Below, one piece after another: positions 1 to 8,217 of a stretch of DNA of 56,326 nucleotides. Every line of letters starts with the position of its first letter. The first letter of the stretch is position 1. The stretch is from Treponema primitia ZAS-1 (GTDB lineage Bacteria; Spirochaetota; Spirochaetia; Treponematales; Breznakiellaceae), in assembly GCF_000297095.1 (NCBI RefSeq), contig NZ_AEEA01000103.1, positions 1 to 56,326 of the forward strand, written 5' to 3'. The translations under genes were made by a program, and so were the position numbers. The notes under the pieces are model-generated. The model did no database searches and was not told the DNA's origin. It saw only the letters and a program-made list of their open reading frames with translations.

Positions 1-67
1 GTTTACCAGCACAAAATACCTCGTTTTAGTAGAATACATAAAGAGTATACACCAGTTTTTTATAAAA
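1..67. repeat. Left arm of a 67-bp inverted repeat pair spanning the window
   Basis: Reading inward from base 1, this AT-rich stretch matches the reverse complement of 56260-56326 at 61 of 67 positions (mismatches at 8, 23, 36, 41, 43 and 59). It opens with GTTTACC at the very first base, so its true outer edge may lie outside the window. No open reading frame covers it. About 17 bp further in lies a strong hairpin, as at the other arm. It is most likely a dispersed non-coding repeat or recombination site. Confidence 0.85.
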
Positions 68-84
68 AACTATGTAAAATACAT

Positions 85-109
85 AAAAGTGGTGCCAAGC
101 ACCACTTTT
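85..109. repeat. Perfect hairpin inside the left inverted-repeat arm
   Basis: The arms AAAAGTGGTGC and GCACCACTTTT form an 11-bp perfect stem around a 3-nt loop (96-98). The GGTGC...GCACC core resembles REP-type palindromes and parallels the GGTGAC...GTCACC hairpin inside the right arm. It could also act as a bidirectional terminator. The rest of 110-182 is GC-rich with an imperfect palindrome (about 108-177) and no gene. Confidence 0.6.
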
Positions 110-182
110 GCCGCCGGTGGGCGGAAGGAAAGGCGTCCCCGGCAGAGATCCGCAACAGCCCACCACTCCGGCAAGTGACCCC

Positions 183-400
183 CACCCGGGAAATATCCCT
201 CTTCGTACTATGTGACACCGGCGGGCGGAGGGAGGGGCATCCCTGGCCGAGCACATTGCGGACCTACGGTCCGAGGAATTCTCTGCTGGAGGAGACCCGA
301 AGGGGCTCCGTAAGCAGGCTCTACAAGCGTGCGAGCGCCAGGGATGCTCCTCCCTCCGCCCGATTTGCCGATAAGTCCGGAAAAAGGGATATTACTCTGG
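183..400. repeat. Palindromic intergenic element, copy A
   Basis: A 25-bp left arm (223-247) pairs with a right arm (337-361) at 24 of 25 positions. A conserved 51-nt centre (275-325) matches the complement of 39065-39115 at 47 of 51 positions. The flanks (TGTGACACCGGCGGGCG at 211-227; CGCCCGATTTGCCGATAAGTCCG at 358-379 in part) recur in copy C at 39461-39534. The centre can fold by itself (CTGCT/AGCAG and GGAG/CTCC pairs). No protein is predicted here with confidence. It behaves like a MITE-like or structured-RNA repeat and fills most of the gap upstream of clpC. Confidence 0.65.
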
Positions 401-457
401 TCTGATTCCCCTTAATATGTTATCATCTATATAAATAAGAGTAATTGGAGGCTTCCC

Positions 458-3046
458 TTGTCCAAAGGTTTAACCCAACGAGCCCACCGTATATTGACCA
501 TAGACGCCCAGGAAGAGGCCCGGCATTTTAATTCGGACCAGCTTCTTCCGGAACATGTAATTATCGCCCTGCTCAAGGATGGGGCGGGTATAGCCTGTAA
601 GGCGCTGATGTTCCTCAGAATCGATCTGCTGGAATTCCGGCATACCCTGGAGAACGAAATAACCCGTATGTCCGGGGTACTGGTTTTTGGGGATGTACCT
701 CCCTCCAAACGAACCAGAACCATGCTGGAAAACGCCGCCGAGGAGACCCGTTCCATGGGGAACGACTATATCGGCACGGAGCATCTCCTCTTTGCGGCCA
801 TGCGGGAACAGGATTCCCCGGTTCAGCTGTACCTGAACCAGCGGGCGGTGGATACGGATATGCTGCGGGTTGTGGTTCAAACCACCTTTAACCATGGCAA
901 TTCCGGGCAGGAAAGCGAATTCTTTTCCGCCGCAGGAACCTATATGGGGAATGCGGATCTTTACCAGCCCAATTTTCTCCACCAGTCCTCGAAGGAATCC
1001 AGGTCCCATTCAAACCGGGCTAAATCGGCCTCCTATCCGCCCCTGAGTTCCACCCCTACCCTGGATGAATACTCCCGGGACCTTACCGCCCTGGCTAAGC
1101 AGGGTAAACTGGACCCGGTTATCAACCGGCGGAAGGAAATCGGCAGGGCGGTGCGTATCCTGGCCCGGCGGACCAAGAACAACCCCGTCCTGGTGGGAGA
1201 GCCCGGGGTGGGTAAGACCGCCATCGTCGAGGGGCTGGCCCAGCTTTTTTCTGAGGAAGATATTCCCGAAATGCTGGCGGGGAAACGTATCCTCTCCCTG
1301 GACCTGGGTTCCGTAGTTGCGGGGACCAAGTACCGGGGCGAATTTGAGGAACGGCTTAAAAAAATTATGAAGGAGATCGCCGCAGCTAAAAATGTGATCC
1401 TCTTTATTGATGAAATACACACCATTATTGGAGCAGGGGGCGCCGAAGGAACCATCGACGCTTCGAATATGCTCAAGCCCGCCCTTTCCCGGGGGGATAT
1501 CCAGTGCATAGGCGCCACCACCCTGGCGGAATACCGGAAGCACTTTGAAAAAGACGCCGCCCTGGAGCGCCGCTTCCAGGCTGTGCAGGTTGATGAGCCC
1601 GGACTTGAGGAAACCCTGAATATTCTCAAGGGGATTCAGAAAAAGTACGAAGACCATCACCGGGTAAGCTATACCCCGGAATCGGTTTCCGCTGCGGCGC
1701 GGCTGGCCCAGCGTTACATAGTCGGCCGGTTCATGCCCGATAAGGCCATCGATATTCTGGACGAAGCCGGGGCCATGCGGAAGCTGGAAGCGGGAAGCAA
1801 TCCCCCGGAAATCTCGGACATCGAAACGGAGATCCAACAGTTAAGCGATGAAAAAAACGCCCTGGTTTCCATACAGGACTACGAACGGGCCGCAGGAATA
1901 CGGGACCGGGTACGGAACCTCAGGCTGCGGCTGGAATCGGTCCGGGACGCCTGGGAGCGTTCCTCCCAGGATGAACGGACGGTGGTAAGCGAAGGCGATA
2001 TACGGCGGGTTGTGGCGGAAACTACGGGCATACCCCTGACTCGGCTGGAGGAACAGGAATCGAGACGGCTGCTCAAGATTGAGGAGGAGCTTCACAAGGA
2101 AGTGGTAGGACAGGATGAGGCGGTGCGGCGTATCTCCTCCGCCATACGCCGTTCCCGGGCGGGGATTTCATCCCCAAAACGTCCCCTGGGCTCCTTCATC
2201 TTCCTTGGTCCCACCGGTGTGGGCAAAACACTGCTGGCGAAACGGCTTTCGGAGTATCTCTTCGGTAACGAAGATTCCCTGGTCCGTATCGACATGTCCG
2301 ATTATATGGAAAAACACAACGCCTCCCGGCTCGTAGGCGCCCCTCCCGGCTATGTGGGTTACGAAGAGGGGGGGGTCCTCACCGAGCGGATACGGCGGAA
2401 CCCCTACCGGGTGGTGCTCTTTGACGAAATAGAAAAGGCCCACCACGATATCTTCAACCTGCTCTTGCAGGTGCTGGAAGAGGGCGAACTGAAGGACAAC
2501 CTGGGACACACGGTCAACTTCCGTAACACCGTTATTATCATGACCAGCAACGCCGGTGTGCGGGAAATTTCCCGGGACTCGCGGCTGGGCTTTTCCTCCG
2601 AGACCGGCATCATGGACATAGCGGAAATACAGAGCGCCGCCATGGCGGAACTGCGCCGGCTCTTTAACCCGGAATTTATCAACCGGGTGGACGACGTGGT
2701 GGTTTTCCACGCCCTGGACGAAAAACAGGTGGAATCCATCCTGGAGCTGCAGGTTGAAGAACTTGCCCAACGGCTGGCGGAACAGGGTTACTCCATCGAA
2801 GTCCTCCCTGCGGCCCGGAAGATCCTTATCGAAAAAGGCTGGGACCCAAAGTACGGCGGACGGCCCATGCGCCGGGCCATTCAGAAGGAGCTGGAGGATC
2901 CGCTGTCAACGATGCTGTTGGAGGGGAACTTCCCCTTCGGCACGGTGTTTATTGCCGATGGCCATGACGGGAAGATAACGGTACAGCAGGCCCCAAAAGC
3001 AGCCGGGCATCCGGTACCGGAAACCGTGCAGCCGGTGATACTTTAA
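458..3046 (+). CDS. clpC: ClpC-type ATP-dependent protease ATPase subunit
   Basis: This is an 862-residue Hsp100 unfoldase that would feed substrates to ClpP. The order is an N-terminal Clp_N region (about 1-150), a first AAA+ domain with P-loop GEPGVGKT near residue 247 and Walker B FIDEIH near 315, a UVR-like coiled segment at about 462-500 (YERAAGIRD), then a second AAA+ domain with P-loop GPTGVGKT near 584 and Walker B LFDEIEKAH near 652. The UVR segment and the LGF tripeptide near residue 710, which is the ClpP-docking loop, favour ClpC over ClpB. ClpB would carry a long middle-domain coiled coil and no such tripeptide. The start is TTG at 458, supported by GGAGG at 447-451. It is monocistronic with opposite-strand genes downstream. 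Its last codons contain the left copy of a 16-bp direct repeat. Confidence 0.93.
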   Translation: MSKGLTQRAHRILTIDAQEEARHFNSDQLLPEHVIIALLKDGAGIACKALMFLRIDLLEFRHTLENEITRMSGVLVFGDVPPSKRTRTMLENAAEETRSMGNDYIGTEHLLFAAMREQDSPVQLYLNQRAVDTDMLRVVVQTTFNHGNSGQESEFFSAAGTYMGNADLYQPNFLHQSSKESRSHSNRAKSASYPPLSSTPTLDEYSRDLTALAKQGKLDPVINRRKEIGRAVRILARRTKNNPVLVGEPGVGKTAIVEGLAQLFSEEDIPEMLAGKRILSLDLGSVVAGTKYRGEFEERLKKIMKEIAAAKNVILFIDEIHTIIGAGGAEGTIDASNMLKPALSRGDIQCIGATTLAEYRKHFEKDAALERRFQAVQVDEPGLEETLNILKGIQKKYEDHHRVSYTPESVSAAARLAQRYIVGRFMPDKAIDILDEAGAMRKLEAGSNPPEISDIETEIQQLSDEKNALVSIQDYERAAGIRDRVRNLRLRLESVRDAWERSSQDERTVVSEGDIRRVVAETTGIPLTRLEEQESRRLLKIEEELHKEVVGQDEAVRRISSAIRRSRAGISSPKRPLGSFIFLGPTGVGKTLLAKRLSEYLFGNEDSLVRIDMSDYMEKHNASRLVGAPPGYVGYEEGGVLTERIRRNPYRVVLFDEIEKAHHDIFNLLLQVLEEGELKDNLGHTVNFRNTVIIMTSNAGVREISRDSRLGFSSETGIMDIAEIQSAAMAELRRLFNPEFINRVDDVVVFHALDEKQVESILELQVEELAQRLAEQGYSIEVLPAARKILIEKGWDPKYGGRPMRRAIQKELEDPLSTMLLEGNFPFGTVFIADGHDGKITVQQAPKAAGHPVPETVQPVIL

Positions 3047-3047
3047 A
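3032..3047. repeat. 16-bp direct repeat, left boundary of toxin-antitoxin island
   Basis: CCGGTGATACTTTAAA covers the clpC stop codon and recurs exactly at 4535-4550 over the 3' end of glgC. The two copies bracket the four toxin-antitoxin genes. It may be a target-site or recombination scar, though a 16-bp match could arise by chance in a window this size. Confidence 0.45.
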
Positions 3048-3063
3048 GGGTTTTTTTCGGAGT

Positions 3064-3318
3064 TTAATATTTATCCTTTATATATTCACTCCCCTCTCTT
3101 CCTTCTCTTATTATGTCTACTAATTCTTTTGTCGTTATATCTGCCTTTATACCTTTAATTCCTTCTAAAGGTGATTTTCCTTTACCTTTTTTATCATTTA
3201 TTGATATTATTTTAAATTTACTGCCATCTTTTCTTGTTATTATTACTTCTTCTTTAAGAGCCGTATTTAATACGGTTGTGAAATTCTGCCGTGCTTCTGA
3301 GTAATTATATATTTTCAT
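3064..3318 (-). CDS. Phd/YefM-family antitoxin
   Basis: This 84-residue protein has the Phd/YefM fold signature: an N-terminal MKIYNYSEARQNFTTVLNTA segment, then a basic beta hairpin (EVIITRKDGSKFKII) that would bind DNA. The C-terminal acidic tail would clamp the partner toxin. It overlaps the end of the upstream PIN toxin gene by 14 nt and has GGAGG just before its ATG. The gene is strongly AT-rich compared with clpC and glgC, which suggests horizontal acquisition. The antitoxin is the second gene of the pair, the reverse of the usual vapBC or phd-doc order. Confidence 0.85.
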   Translation of the reverse strand: MKIYNYSEARQNFTTVLNTALKEEVIITRKDGSKFKIISINDKKGKGKSPLEGIKGIKADITTKELVDIIREGREGSEYIKDKY

Positions 3319-3712
3319 TTTCGTCCTCCAATAATTCTAAGTTCATTTCCAATGCAATCCTTTTCATATTTGCATCAAACGTTAATAAGGGAATTTTCAA
3401 CCTCTTGGCCGTTTCTAAATAATATGCATCATACGCATAAATTGTATACTTACATGCTATTCTTAAAGCATTTTCCATATCTACTTCAACTGTTTTTAAA
3501 GGAATTTTCTTAAACTCCCTATATGCCTTAATTATTTCATCCTCAACCAAAATATGCCTCTTATAGATCCTCGTTAAGGCATTTCCTATTTCAAATGGAA
3601 TCATTTGAGGCGCTAAAAGAGTAGTATCTTTAGTCAATCTTATTGCAATTTCTTTCTCCGGTTCATCAATTATTAGAGCCATTATAACACTTGCATCAAT
3701 CACTATATTCAT
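3305..3712 (-). CDS. PIN-domain ribonuclease toxin (VapC-like)
   Basis: This 135-residue PIN domain shows the expected acidic residues: Asp6 (VIDASV), Glu in PFEIGNAL near residue 41, Asp in YAYDAYYLE near 95, and Asp in LTFDANM near 114. PIN toxins are Mg-dependent RNases that cut tRNA, rRNA or mRNA, and the target here cannot be read from sequence. It is the first gene of a two-gene operon with the Phd-type antitoxin. No clear Shine-Dalgarno precedes the ATG, and a 13-bp palindrome lies one base upstream. It is AT-rich like its partner. Confidence 0.88.
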   Translation of the reverse strand: MNIVIDASVIMALIIDEPEKEIAIRLTKDTTLLAPQMIPFEIGNALTRIYKRHILVEDEIIKAYREFKKIPLKTVEVDMENALRIACKYTIYAYDAYYLETAKRLKIPLLTFDANMKRIALEMNLELLEDENENI

Positions 3713-3713
3713 C

Positions 3714-3726
3714 AGTACATTGTACT
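3714..3726. promoter_or_regulatory. Candidate autoregulatory operator of the PIN/Phd module
   Basis: AGTACATTGTACT is a perfect odd palindrome whose edge is one base from the toxin start codon. Phd-type antitoxins repress their own operon by binding such palindromes. The role is inferred from position only. Confidence 0.4.
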
Positions 3727-3802
3727 CTAAATATTTTATTCCGTCAAGATTTTTTTGTTAATTTTAAAATTTGTAATTGCTGCTAATCAAATACGATTAG
3801 CC

Positions 3803-4114
3803 TTACTCATCGCCCTGGAGTATCACATATGCTGCTTTAATATTCTCTTTAAATGTTTCCGGTAACCCGTCCCATTCCAATAGATCCACCCGGAATGGCA
3901 GGTTCGATTCGTCCAGAGCTTCTTTCAGAAGGGAAACCTGGGGGCGCTGCTCCGCACCGGTAAAGACAACCAGATCAAGATCCGACCAGGGATGGAAAGT
4001 TCCCGTAACCCGGGAGCCAAAGGCCCATACCGGTGTCCGGGGGAGAAACTGCCCGATAAGCGAAATAAGAATATCCCTGTCACGGGATGTAAGGGCTATT
4101 GCGCCAGGGGCCAT
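3803..4114 (-). CDS. mntA: MNT minimal nucleotidyltransferase (antitoxin of HEPN/MNT pair)
   Basis: This 103-residue minimal nucleotidyltransferase shows the pol-beta motif GSR...HPWSDLDLVVF (GSx11DxD) at about residues 32-50 and a third acidic residue in FRVDLLEW near 76. In characterised HEPN/MNT pairs the MNT partner AMPylates and silences the HEPN RNase. Its start overlaps the end of the upstream HEPN gene by 19 nt, so the two are translationally coupled. GC content is close to the chromosome average, unlike the adjacent PIN/Phd pair. Confidence 0.85.
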   Translation of the reverse strand: MAPGAIALTSRDRDILISLIGQFLPRTPVWAFGSRVTGTFHPWSDLDLVVFTGAEQRPQVSLLKEALDESNLPFRVDLLEWDGLPETFKENIKAAYVILQGDE

Positions 4115-4524
4115 GATTTCCCGGTCATTTTTTGATACAGGGCAGCAGCATCGTTGATAAAATTTCCCGCTGCTGCCAGGGCTTCGCGGGCTTTATTTTC
4201 CGAATAATCGTGGGAGGTACCGGCTCTAATATCGGCATACAATAGCCATGGTTCTACCGCCGGGAAAAGCTGATTCTCAAAGGCAATGCGAAACAGGGGC
4301 TTGGGACTGTTGGGAAGTTCCGGTACGCCAAGATTTTCTCCAAGGTACCGTTTGAGAACCTTCCAAAGGCAGTCGTAACATACCGCAAACCGTTGTATTA
4401 CCGATTCTGCAATTGCTTCACGGTCGATTTCCCCTAAATCAGGGCGTTCACTAAGGCTGGAATAATTCTGATACTGTGATGCCAAGTGGTTTAGGGCTTT
4501 ATCGAATTTGCCATAATCTATCAT
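4096..4524 (-). CDS. hepT: HEPN-domain protein, HI0074-type (toxin of HEPN/MNT pair)
   Basis: This 142-residue four-helix protein is of the nucleotidyltransferase substrate-binding (HI0074) family. The HEPN RNase motif Rx4H is visible as RAGTSHDY near residue 103, and the conserved tyrosine that MNT partners modify follows directly. It pairs with the downstream MNT gene by a 19-nt overlap. Its ATG sits only 3 nt past the T-run of the glgC terminator and has no evident Shine-Dalgarno sequence. Transcription may therefore come from glgC read-through or from a leaderless start. Confidence 0.83.
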   Translation of the reverse strand: MIDYGKFDKALNHLASQYQNYSSLSERPDLGEIDREAIAESVIQRFAVCYDCLWKVLKRYLGENLGVPELPNSPKPLFRIAFENQLFPAVEPWLLYADIRAGTSHDYSENKAREALAAAGNFINDAAALYQKMTGKSWPLAQ

Positions 4525-4527
4525 ACT

Positions 4528-4556
4528 AAAAAACCCGGTGATACTTTAAATCACCG
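4528..4556 (-). terminator. Rho-independent terminator of glgC
   Basis: On the minus strand, CGGTGAT and ATCACCG form a 7-bp stem with a 7-nt loop that contains the glgC stop codon, followed by a run of six T. The stem shares the 16-bp sequence CCGGTGATACTTTAAA (4535-4550) with the clpC 3' end. Confidence 0.7.
4535..4550. repeat. 16-bp direct repeat, right boundary of toxin-antitoxin island
   Basis: This is an exact second copy of 3032-3047. It forms one side of the glgC terminator stem and loop. Together the copies enclose 1.5 kb holding only the two toxin-antitoxin modules. Confidence 0.45.
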
Positions 4557-5820
4557 TGCCTGGGTACAGTACCGTGTTTTTCGGGATAACGATGATGCCG
4601 TCCACAATGTAGTAGTTGCCGTAGTTACCATCGGTGCGGTTCATGTCGTCGATGCCGATACGGCAGCCCTCGCCTATGCAGGCGTTTTTGTCGATGATGG
4701 CGCCCTTAACAATGGCGCCCTTACCTATGCCCACGTTTGGAACCCGGGCTTCGGCGTTCTGCTGTTTCTGGATTTCCGTTTCGTAAAAGTCGGCGCCCAT
4801 ACAAATTACCCCGTTCAGGCTGGCGCCGGATTCGATGGTGGTGCGGACCCCGACAATGGAATTCGCAATGGAAGCATTGGTGATGATGCAGCCTTCGGCG
4901 GCGATGGATTGGTTCATGTTGCTGAAATTCATCTTTGACGGGGGCAGGTTCCGTACATGGGTATAGATGGGCCGGTCCTCGTCATAAAAATCAAAGCGGG
5001 GCTTGAGGGTGGTCAGTTCCAGGTTTGCCTCGTAAAAACTCCGAATAGTTCCAATGTCTTCCCAGTAGCCGTTAAAAATATAAGCGTTGACCTTGAGGTT
5101 ATGGATCGCGGTGGGGATGATTTCCTTGCCAAAATCGGTAAAATCATTATCCAGGCAGCTTTCCATGGCGGCGGCGTTAAATATATAGATGCCCATGGAG
5201 GCTAAATATTCATCGGTCTTACCGCCTTTGTCCCGCTTCAATTCAACGGGTACCTTATAATCCCCAATTTCCTTGGTAGGACCGGGTTTTTCTAAAAATT
5301 CCGTAATTTCATTTTTCTTGTTTACCTGGAGTATCCCCAACTGACTGGCGTCTTCCCGGGAAACCGGGGTACTGGCTATGGTTATGGCAGCCCCGGATTC
5401 TTTGTGCTTCTTCAAGAAATCCTGGAGGTCCATCCGGTACAGCTGATCCCCGGACAGGATGATGTAATAGTCCGGCCGCTGGGTTCTGAAATGGACAAAA
5501 TTTTTCCGCACCGCATCGGCGGTACCCTCATACCATCCGGAATGTTCATTGGTCTGTTCCGCCGCGAGGATCTCCACAAAGCCCTTGGAAAAGGTATCAA
5601 AGTTATAGGCATGGGCCAGATGAAGATGGAGGGAGGCGGAGTTGAACTGGGTAAGAATATAGATTTGCCTGAAACCCGCATTAATACAATTTGAAATAGG
5701 GATATCTACGATCCTGAATTTGCCCCCAAAAGGAACGGCCGGCTTTGCCCGTGCCTGGGTTAAAGGAAATAAACGGGTCCCCTTGCCACCACCTAGTACT
5801 ATGGATAGAACTTCAGTCAT
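4546..5820 (-). CDS. glgC: Glucose-1-phosphate adenylyltransferase
   Basis: This 424-residue ADP-glucose pyrophosphorylase makes ADP-glucose from ATP and glucose-1-phosphate, the committed step of bacterial glycogen synthesis. The N-terminal nucleotidyltransferase motif GGGKGTRLFPLTQARAKPAV (residues 9-28), SGDQLYRMD, EFLEKPG and YWEDIGTI are all intact. The C-terminal third has the hexapeptide pattern of a left-handed beta helix that carries allosteric sites. Length is normal. A GGGGG Shine-Dalgarno precedes the ATG. The gene is transcribed away from mrfA, with a shared 108-nt divergent promoter region. Confidence 0.96.
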   Translation of the reverse strand: MTEVLSIVLGGGKGTRLFPLTQARAKPAVPFGGKFRIVDIPISNCINAGFRQIYILTQFNSASLHLHLAHAYNFDTFSKGFVEILAAEQTNEHSGWYEGTADAVRKNFVHFRTQRPDYYIILSGDQLYRMDLQDFLKKHKESGAAITIASTPVSREDASQLGILQVNKKNEITEFLEKPGPTKEIGDYKVPVELKRDKGGKTDEYLASMGIYIFNAAAMESCLDNDFTDFGKEIIPTAIHNLKVNAYIFNGYWEDIGTIRSFYEANLELTTLKPRFDFYDEDRPIYTHVRNLPPSKMNFSNMNQSIAAEGCIITNASIANSIVGVRTTIESGASLNGVICMGADFYETEIQKQQNAEARVPNVGIGKGAIVKGAIIDKNACIGEGCRIGIDDMNRTDGNYGNYYIVDGIIVIPKNTVLYPGTVI

Positions 5821-5928
5821 AGAACCCCCTTTATTTTTATCGGCAAAAATCTATAACTTATTATAGATAGGAATTACCAGTCTGTCGATACTATACGTTT
5901 ATTCTTTCTTAGGGTTACTATAAAAAAT

Positions 5929-8217
5929 ATGGAAAGTGCAGCGGAAGAATTGAAAAAAATCCTCACCGATCCGGGTTTTGCCCCCTATATCGTGGAAGAA
6001 CGGCTCCTGCCGGCCACGGATGGGGTTTTTGTCCCCCTTCCGGCGGATTTGGACAGCCGGATTGCCGCCGGATTGCAGGATCGGGGTATCCGGGAAATCT
6101 ATACCCACCAGGCTGCGGTTTGGGATGCGGTACAGCGGGGCCGGAATGTGGTGGTGGTAACCCCCACTGCCTCGGGAAAAACCCTCTGTTACAACCTGCC
6201 CACCCTGCAGGCGCTGCTGCGGGACGAAAAAGCCCGGGCCCTGTACCTCTTCCCCACCAAGGCCCTGTCCCAGGACCAGCAGTCGGAGCTGAACGAATTG
6301 GTGGGCGAAGGGATACCCATAAAGGTAAGTACCTATGACGGGGATACGCCGGATTCACTGCGGGTGGCGGCCCGGGATACGGGGCGGATCATCATCTCTA
6401 ATCCGGACATGCTCCATGCGGGGATACTGCCCAACCATCCCCGGTGGATCAAGTTTTTTTCCAACCTTAAATACATAGTTATCGACGAGGCCCACGCCTA
6501 CCGGGGTGTTCTGGGAAGCCATGTGGCGGATGTGCTGCGGCGGCTGCGGCGGGTCTGCGCCTTTTACGGTTCAAAGCCCCAGTTCATCCTCTGCTCCGCC
6601 ACCATCGCCAACCCCAAGGAACTGGCGGAAACTTTGATAGGCGGTGAGGTCACCCTGGTGGATAACAACGGGGCGCCCCGGGGAGAAAAGCGGATTATCC
6701 TCTACAATCCGCCCCTGGTGGACGCGGTCCAGGGGATACGCCGTTCGGTGGTGACCGAAAGCCGGCGCTGGATGCTGGCCTTCCTCAAGGGGGGTATTAA
6801 GACCATACTTTTCGCCCATTCCCGGGTAAAAACCGAGGTGGCCGCCGCATATGTGAACGAAGATCTGGCCAATATCTACACCGATAATAAGCGCATCCGG
6901 GTGGAAGCCTATAGGGGCGGCCTGCTCCCCAACGAGCGGCGGGAAATTGAGAAGGGGCTGCGTGAAGGGACTATCCGCGGGGTGGTGTCCACCAATGCCC
7001 TGGAACTGGGTATAGACATCGGCGGCCTGGACGCTTCGGTGGTGGCGGGGTTTCCGGGATCCTTTAACAGCTTCTGGCAGCAGTCCGGACGGGCCGGGCG
7101 GCGGGGGGGCTCCTCGGTATCGGTCTTTGTGGCGTCATCCTCACCGCTGGACCAGTTTATCATGAACGATCCCGAATGGTTTTTCCGGAAAAGCGCCGAG
7201 GAAGCGCGGATTAACCCGGATAACCCCTATATACTTACGGACCATGTTAAGTGCGCCGCCTTTGAACTGCCCTTCCGGGATGAGACCATAGAAAAGGGCG
7301 AGGAACCCTTCGGCGCCGATGTGGGGGAGGTCCTCTCCTTCCTGGAAGAAGAGGGTACCGTGCGTCATACTGCGGGGCGATGGCATTGGGCGGATCGATC
7401 CTTCCCGGCGGAGGGGATCAGCCTCCGTTCCGCCTTAGCGGATAATGTGGTGATCGTGGATGTAAGCGAGGGGCGCAACACCGTTATCGGCGAGATGGAC
7501 AGGCCCAGCGCTAAGGAGCTGATCTTTAAAAACGCCGTATATATGCACCGGGGCAGGCAGTACCTGGTAGAATCCCTGGATATCGCCAACCGGAAATGTC
7601 TGGTCCGGGAAGCGGAGGTGAATTACTTTACCGACGGCCTGGTAAAGACGGATATCAAGGTACTCACCGAAGACGAGACCCTAGACTTCGGTTCTTGCGC
7701 AGGAATATTGGGGGATGTGCTGGTCCGATCCCAGGTTGCCAAGTTTAAGAAGATCCGCTTCCACACCCACGAGAATGTCGGCTACGGGGACATCGAACTG
7801 CCGGAGGAGGAAATGCAGACCCGCTCTCTGGTACTGCTCTTTGGTAAGACCACCGGAGGCGGAGCGGTTCTTTCCGGCTTTGGGGAAGATGCAATCGGAT
7901 CAATCCTCTCCGGGACAGGAACCCTGATCAAACACATAGCCCCGGTTTTTCTTCTCTGCGATCCCAGGGATATCGGCGTGGCGGAACGGGTCCGGGATCC
8001 CCACTTTGCCCTGCCCGCCCTGTATATTTACGATAAGTACCCCGGGGGTACCGGTCTTGCGGAAAGTCTGGCGCGGCGGACAGGAGAACTGTTCCGCTCC
8101 GTATACCGGGTACTTACGGAATGTCCCTGCAAAGATGGCTGCCCCTCCTGTGTGGGCCCCGGGGAAAACAAACAGGGAACCGCAGAATTTCTGCGCAGTC
8201 TTCAATATGAGTATTAG
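5929..8217 (+). CDS. mrfA: MrfA-type DEAH-box DNA helicase with C-terminal Cys4 (DUF1998) domain
   Basis: This is a 762-residue superfamily 2 helicase of the YprA/MrfA group. Motif I TPTASGKT is near residue 78, DEAH in VIDEAHAY near 184, SATIANP near 222, the motif IV-V region STNALELGIDIGG near 355, and motif VI QQSGRAGRRGG near 383. The C-terminal region ends with four cysteines in CPCKDGCPSC (about 731-740), the metal-binding set required in Bacillus subtilis MrfA. There the protein works with exonuclease MrfB in repair of mitomycin-type adducts. An MrfB homologue lies at 10190-11455. The C-terminus overlaps the convergent gene by 4 nt. Confidence 0.9.
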   Translation: MESAAEELKKILTDPGFAPYIVEERLLPATDGVFVPLPADLDSRIAAGLQDRGIREIYTHQAAVWDAVQRGRNVVVVTPTASGKTLCYNLPTLQALLRDEKARALYLFPTKALSQDQQSELNELVGEGIPIKVSTYDGDTPDSLRVAARDTGRIIISNPDMLHAGILPNHPRWIKFFSNLKYIVIDEAHAYRGVLGSHVADVLRRLRRVCAFYGSKPQFILCSATIANPKELAETLIGGEVTLVDNNGAPRGEKRIILYNPPLVDAVQGIRRSVVTESRRWMLAFLKGGIKTILFAHSRVKTEVAAAYVNEDLANIYTDNKRIRVEAYRGGLLPNERREIEKGLREGTIRGVVSTNALELGIDIGGLDASVVAGFPGSFNSFWQQSGRAGRRGGSSVSVFVASSSPLDQFIMNDPEWFFRKSAEEARINPDNPYILTDHVKCAAFELPFRDETIEKGEEPFGADVGEVLSFLEEEGTVRHTAGRWHWADRSFPAEGISLRSALADNVVIVDVSEGRNTVIGEMDRPSAKELIFKNAVYMHRGRQYLVESLDIANRKCLVREAEVNYFTDGLVKTDIKVLTEDETLDFGSCAGILGDVLVRSQVAKFKKIRFHTHENVGYGDIELPEEEMQTRSLVLLFGKTTGGGAVLSGFGEDAIGSILSGTGTLIKHIAPVFLLCDPRDIGVAERVRDPHFALPALYIYDKYPGGTGLAESLARRTGELFRSVYRVLTECPCKDGCPSCVGPGENKQGTAEFLRSLQYEY

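Noticed and set aside
26..405. Short frames within the leading intergenic region
   Set aside because: They overlap palindromic repeat arms on both strands, and similar peptides at 38961-39251 come from the repeat, not from a gene.
458..3046. ClpB rather than ClpC
   Set aside because: There is no long middle-domain coiled coil. A UVR-like segment and a ClpP-docking LGF tripeptide are present.
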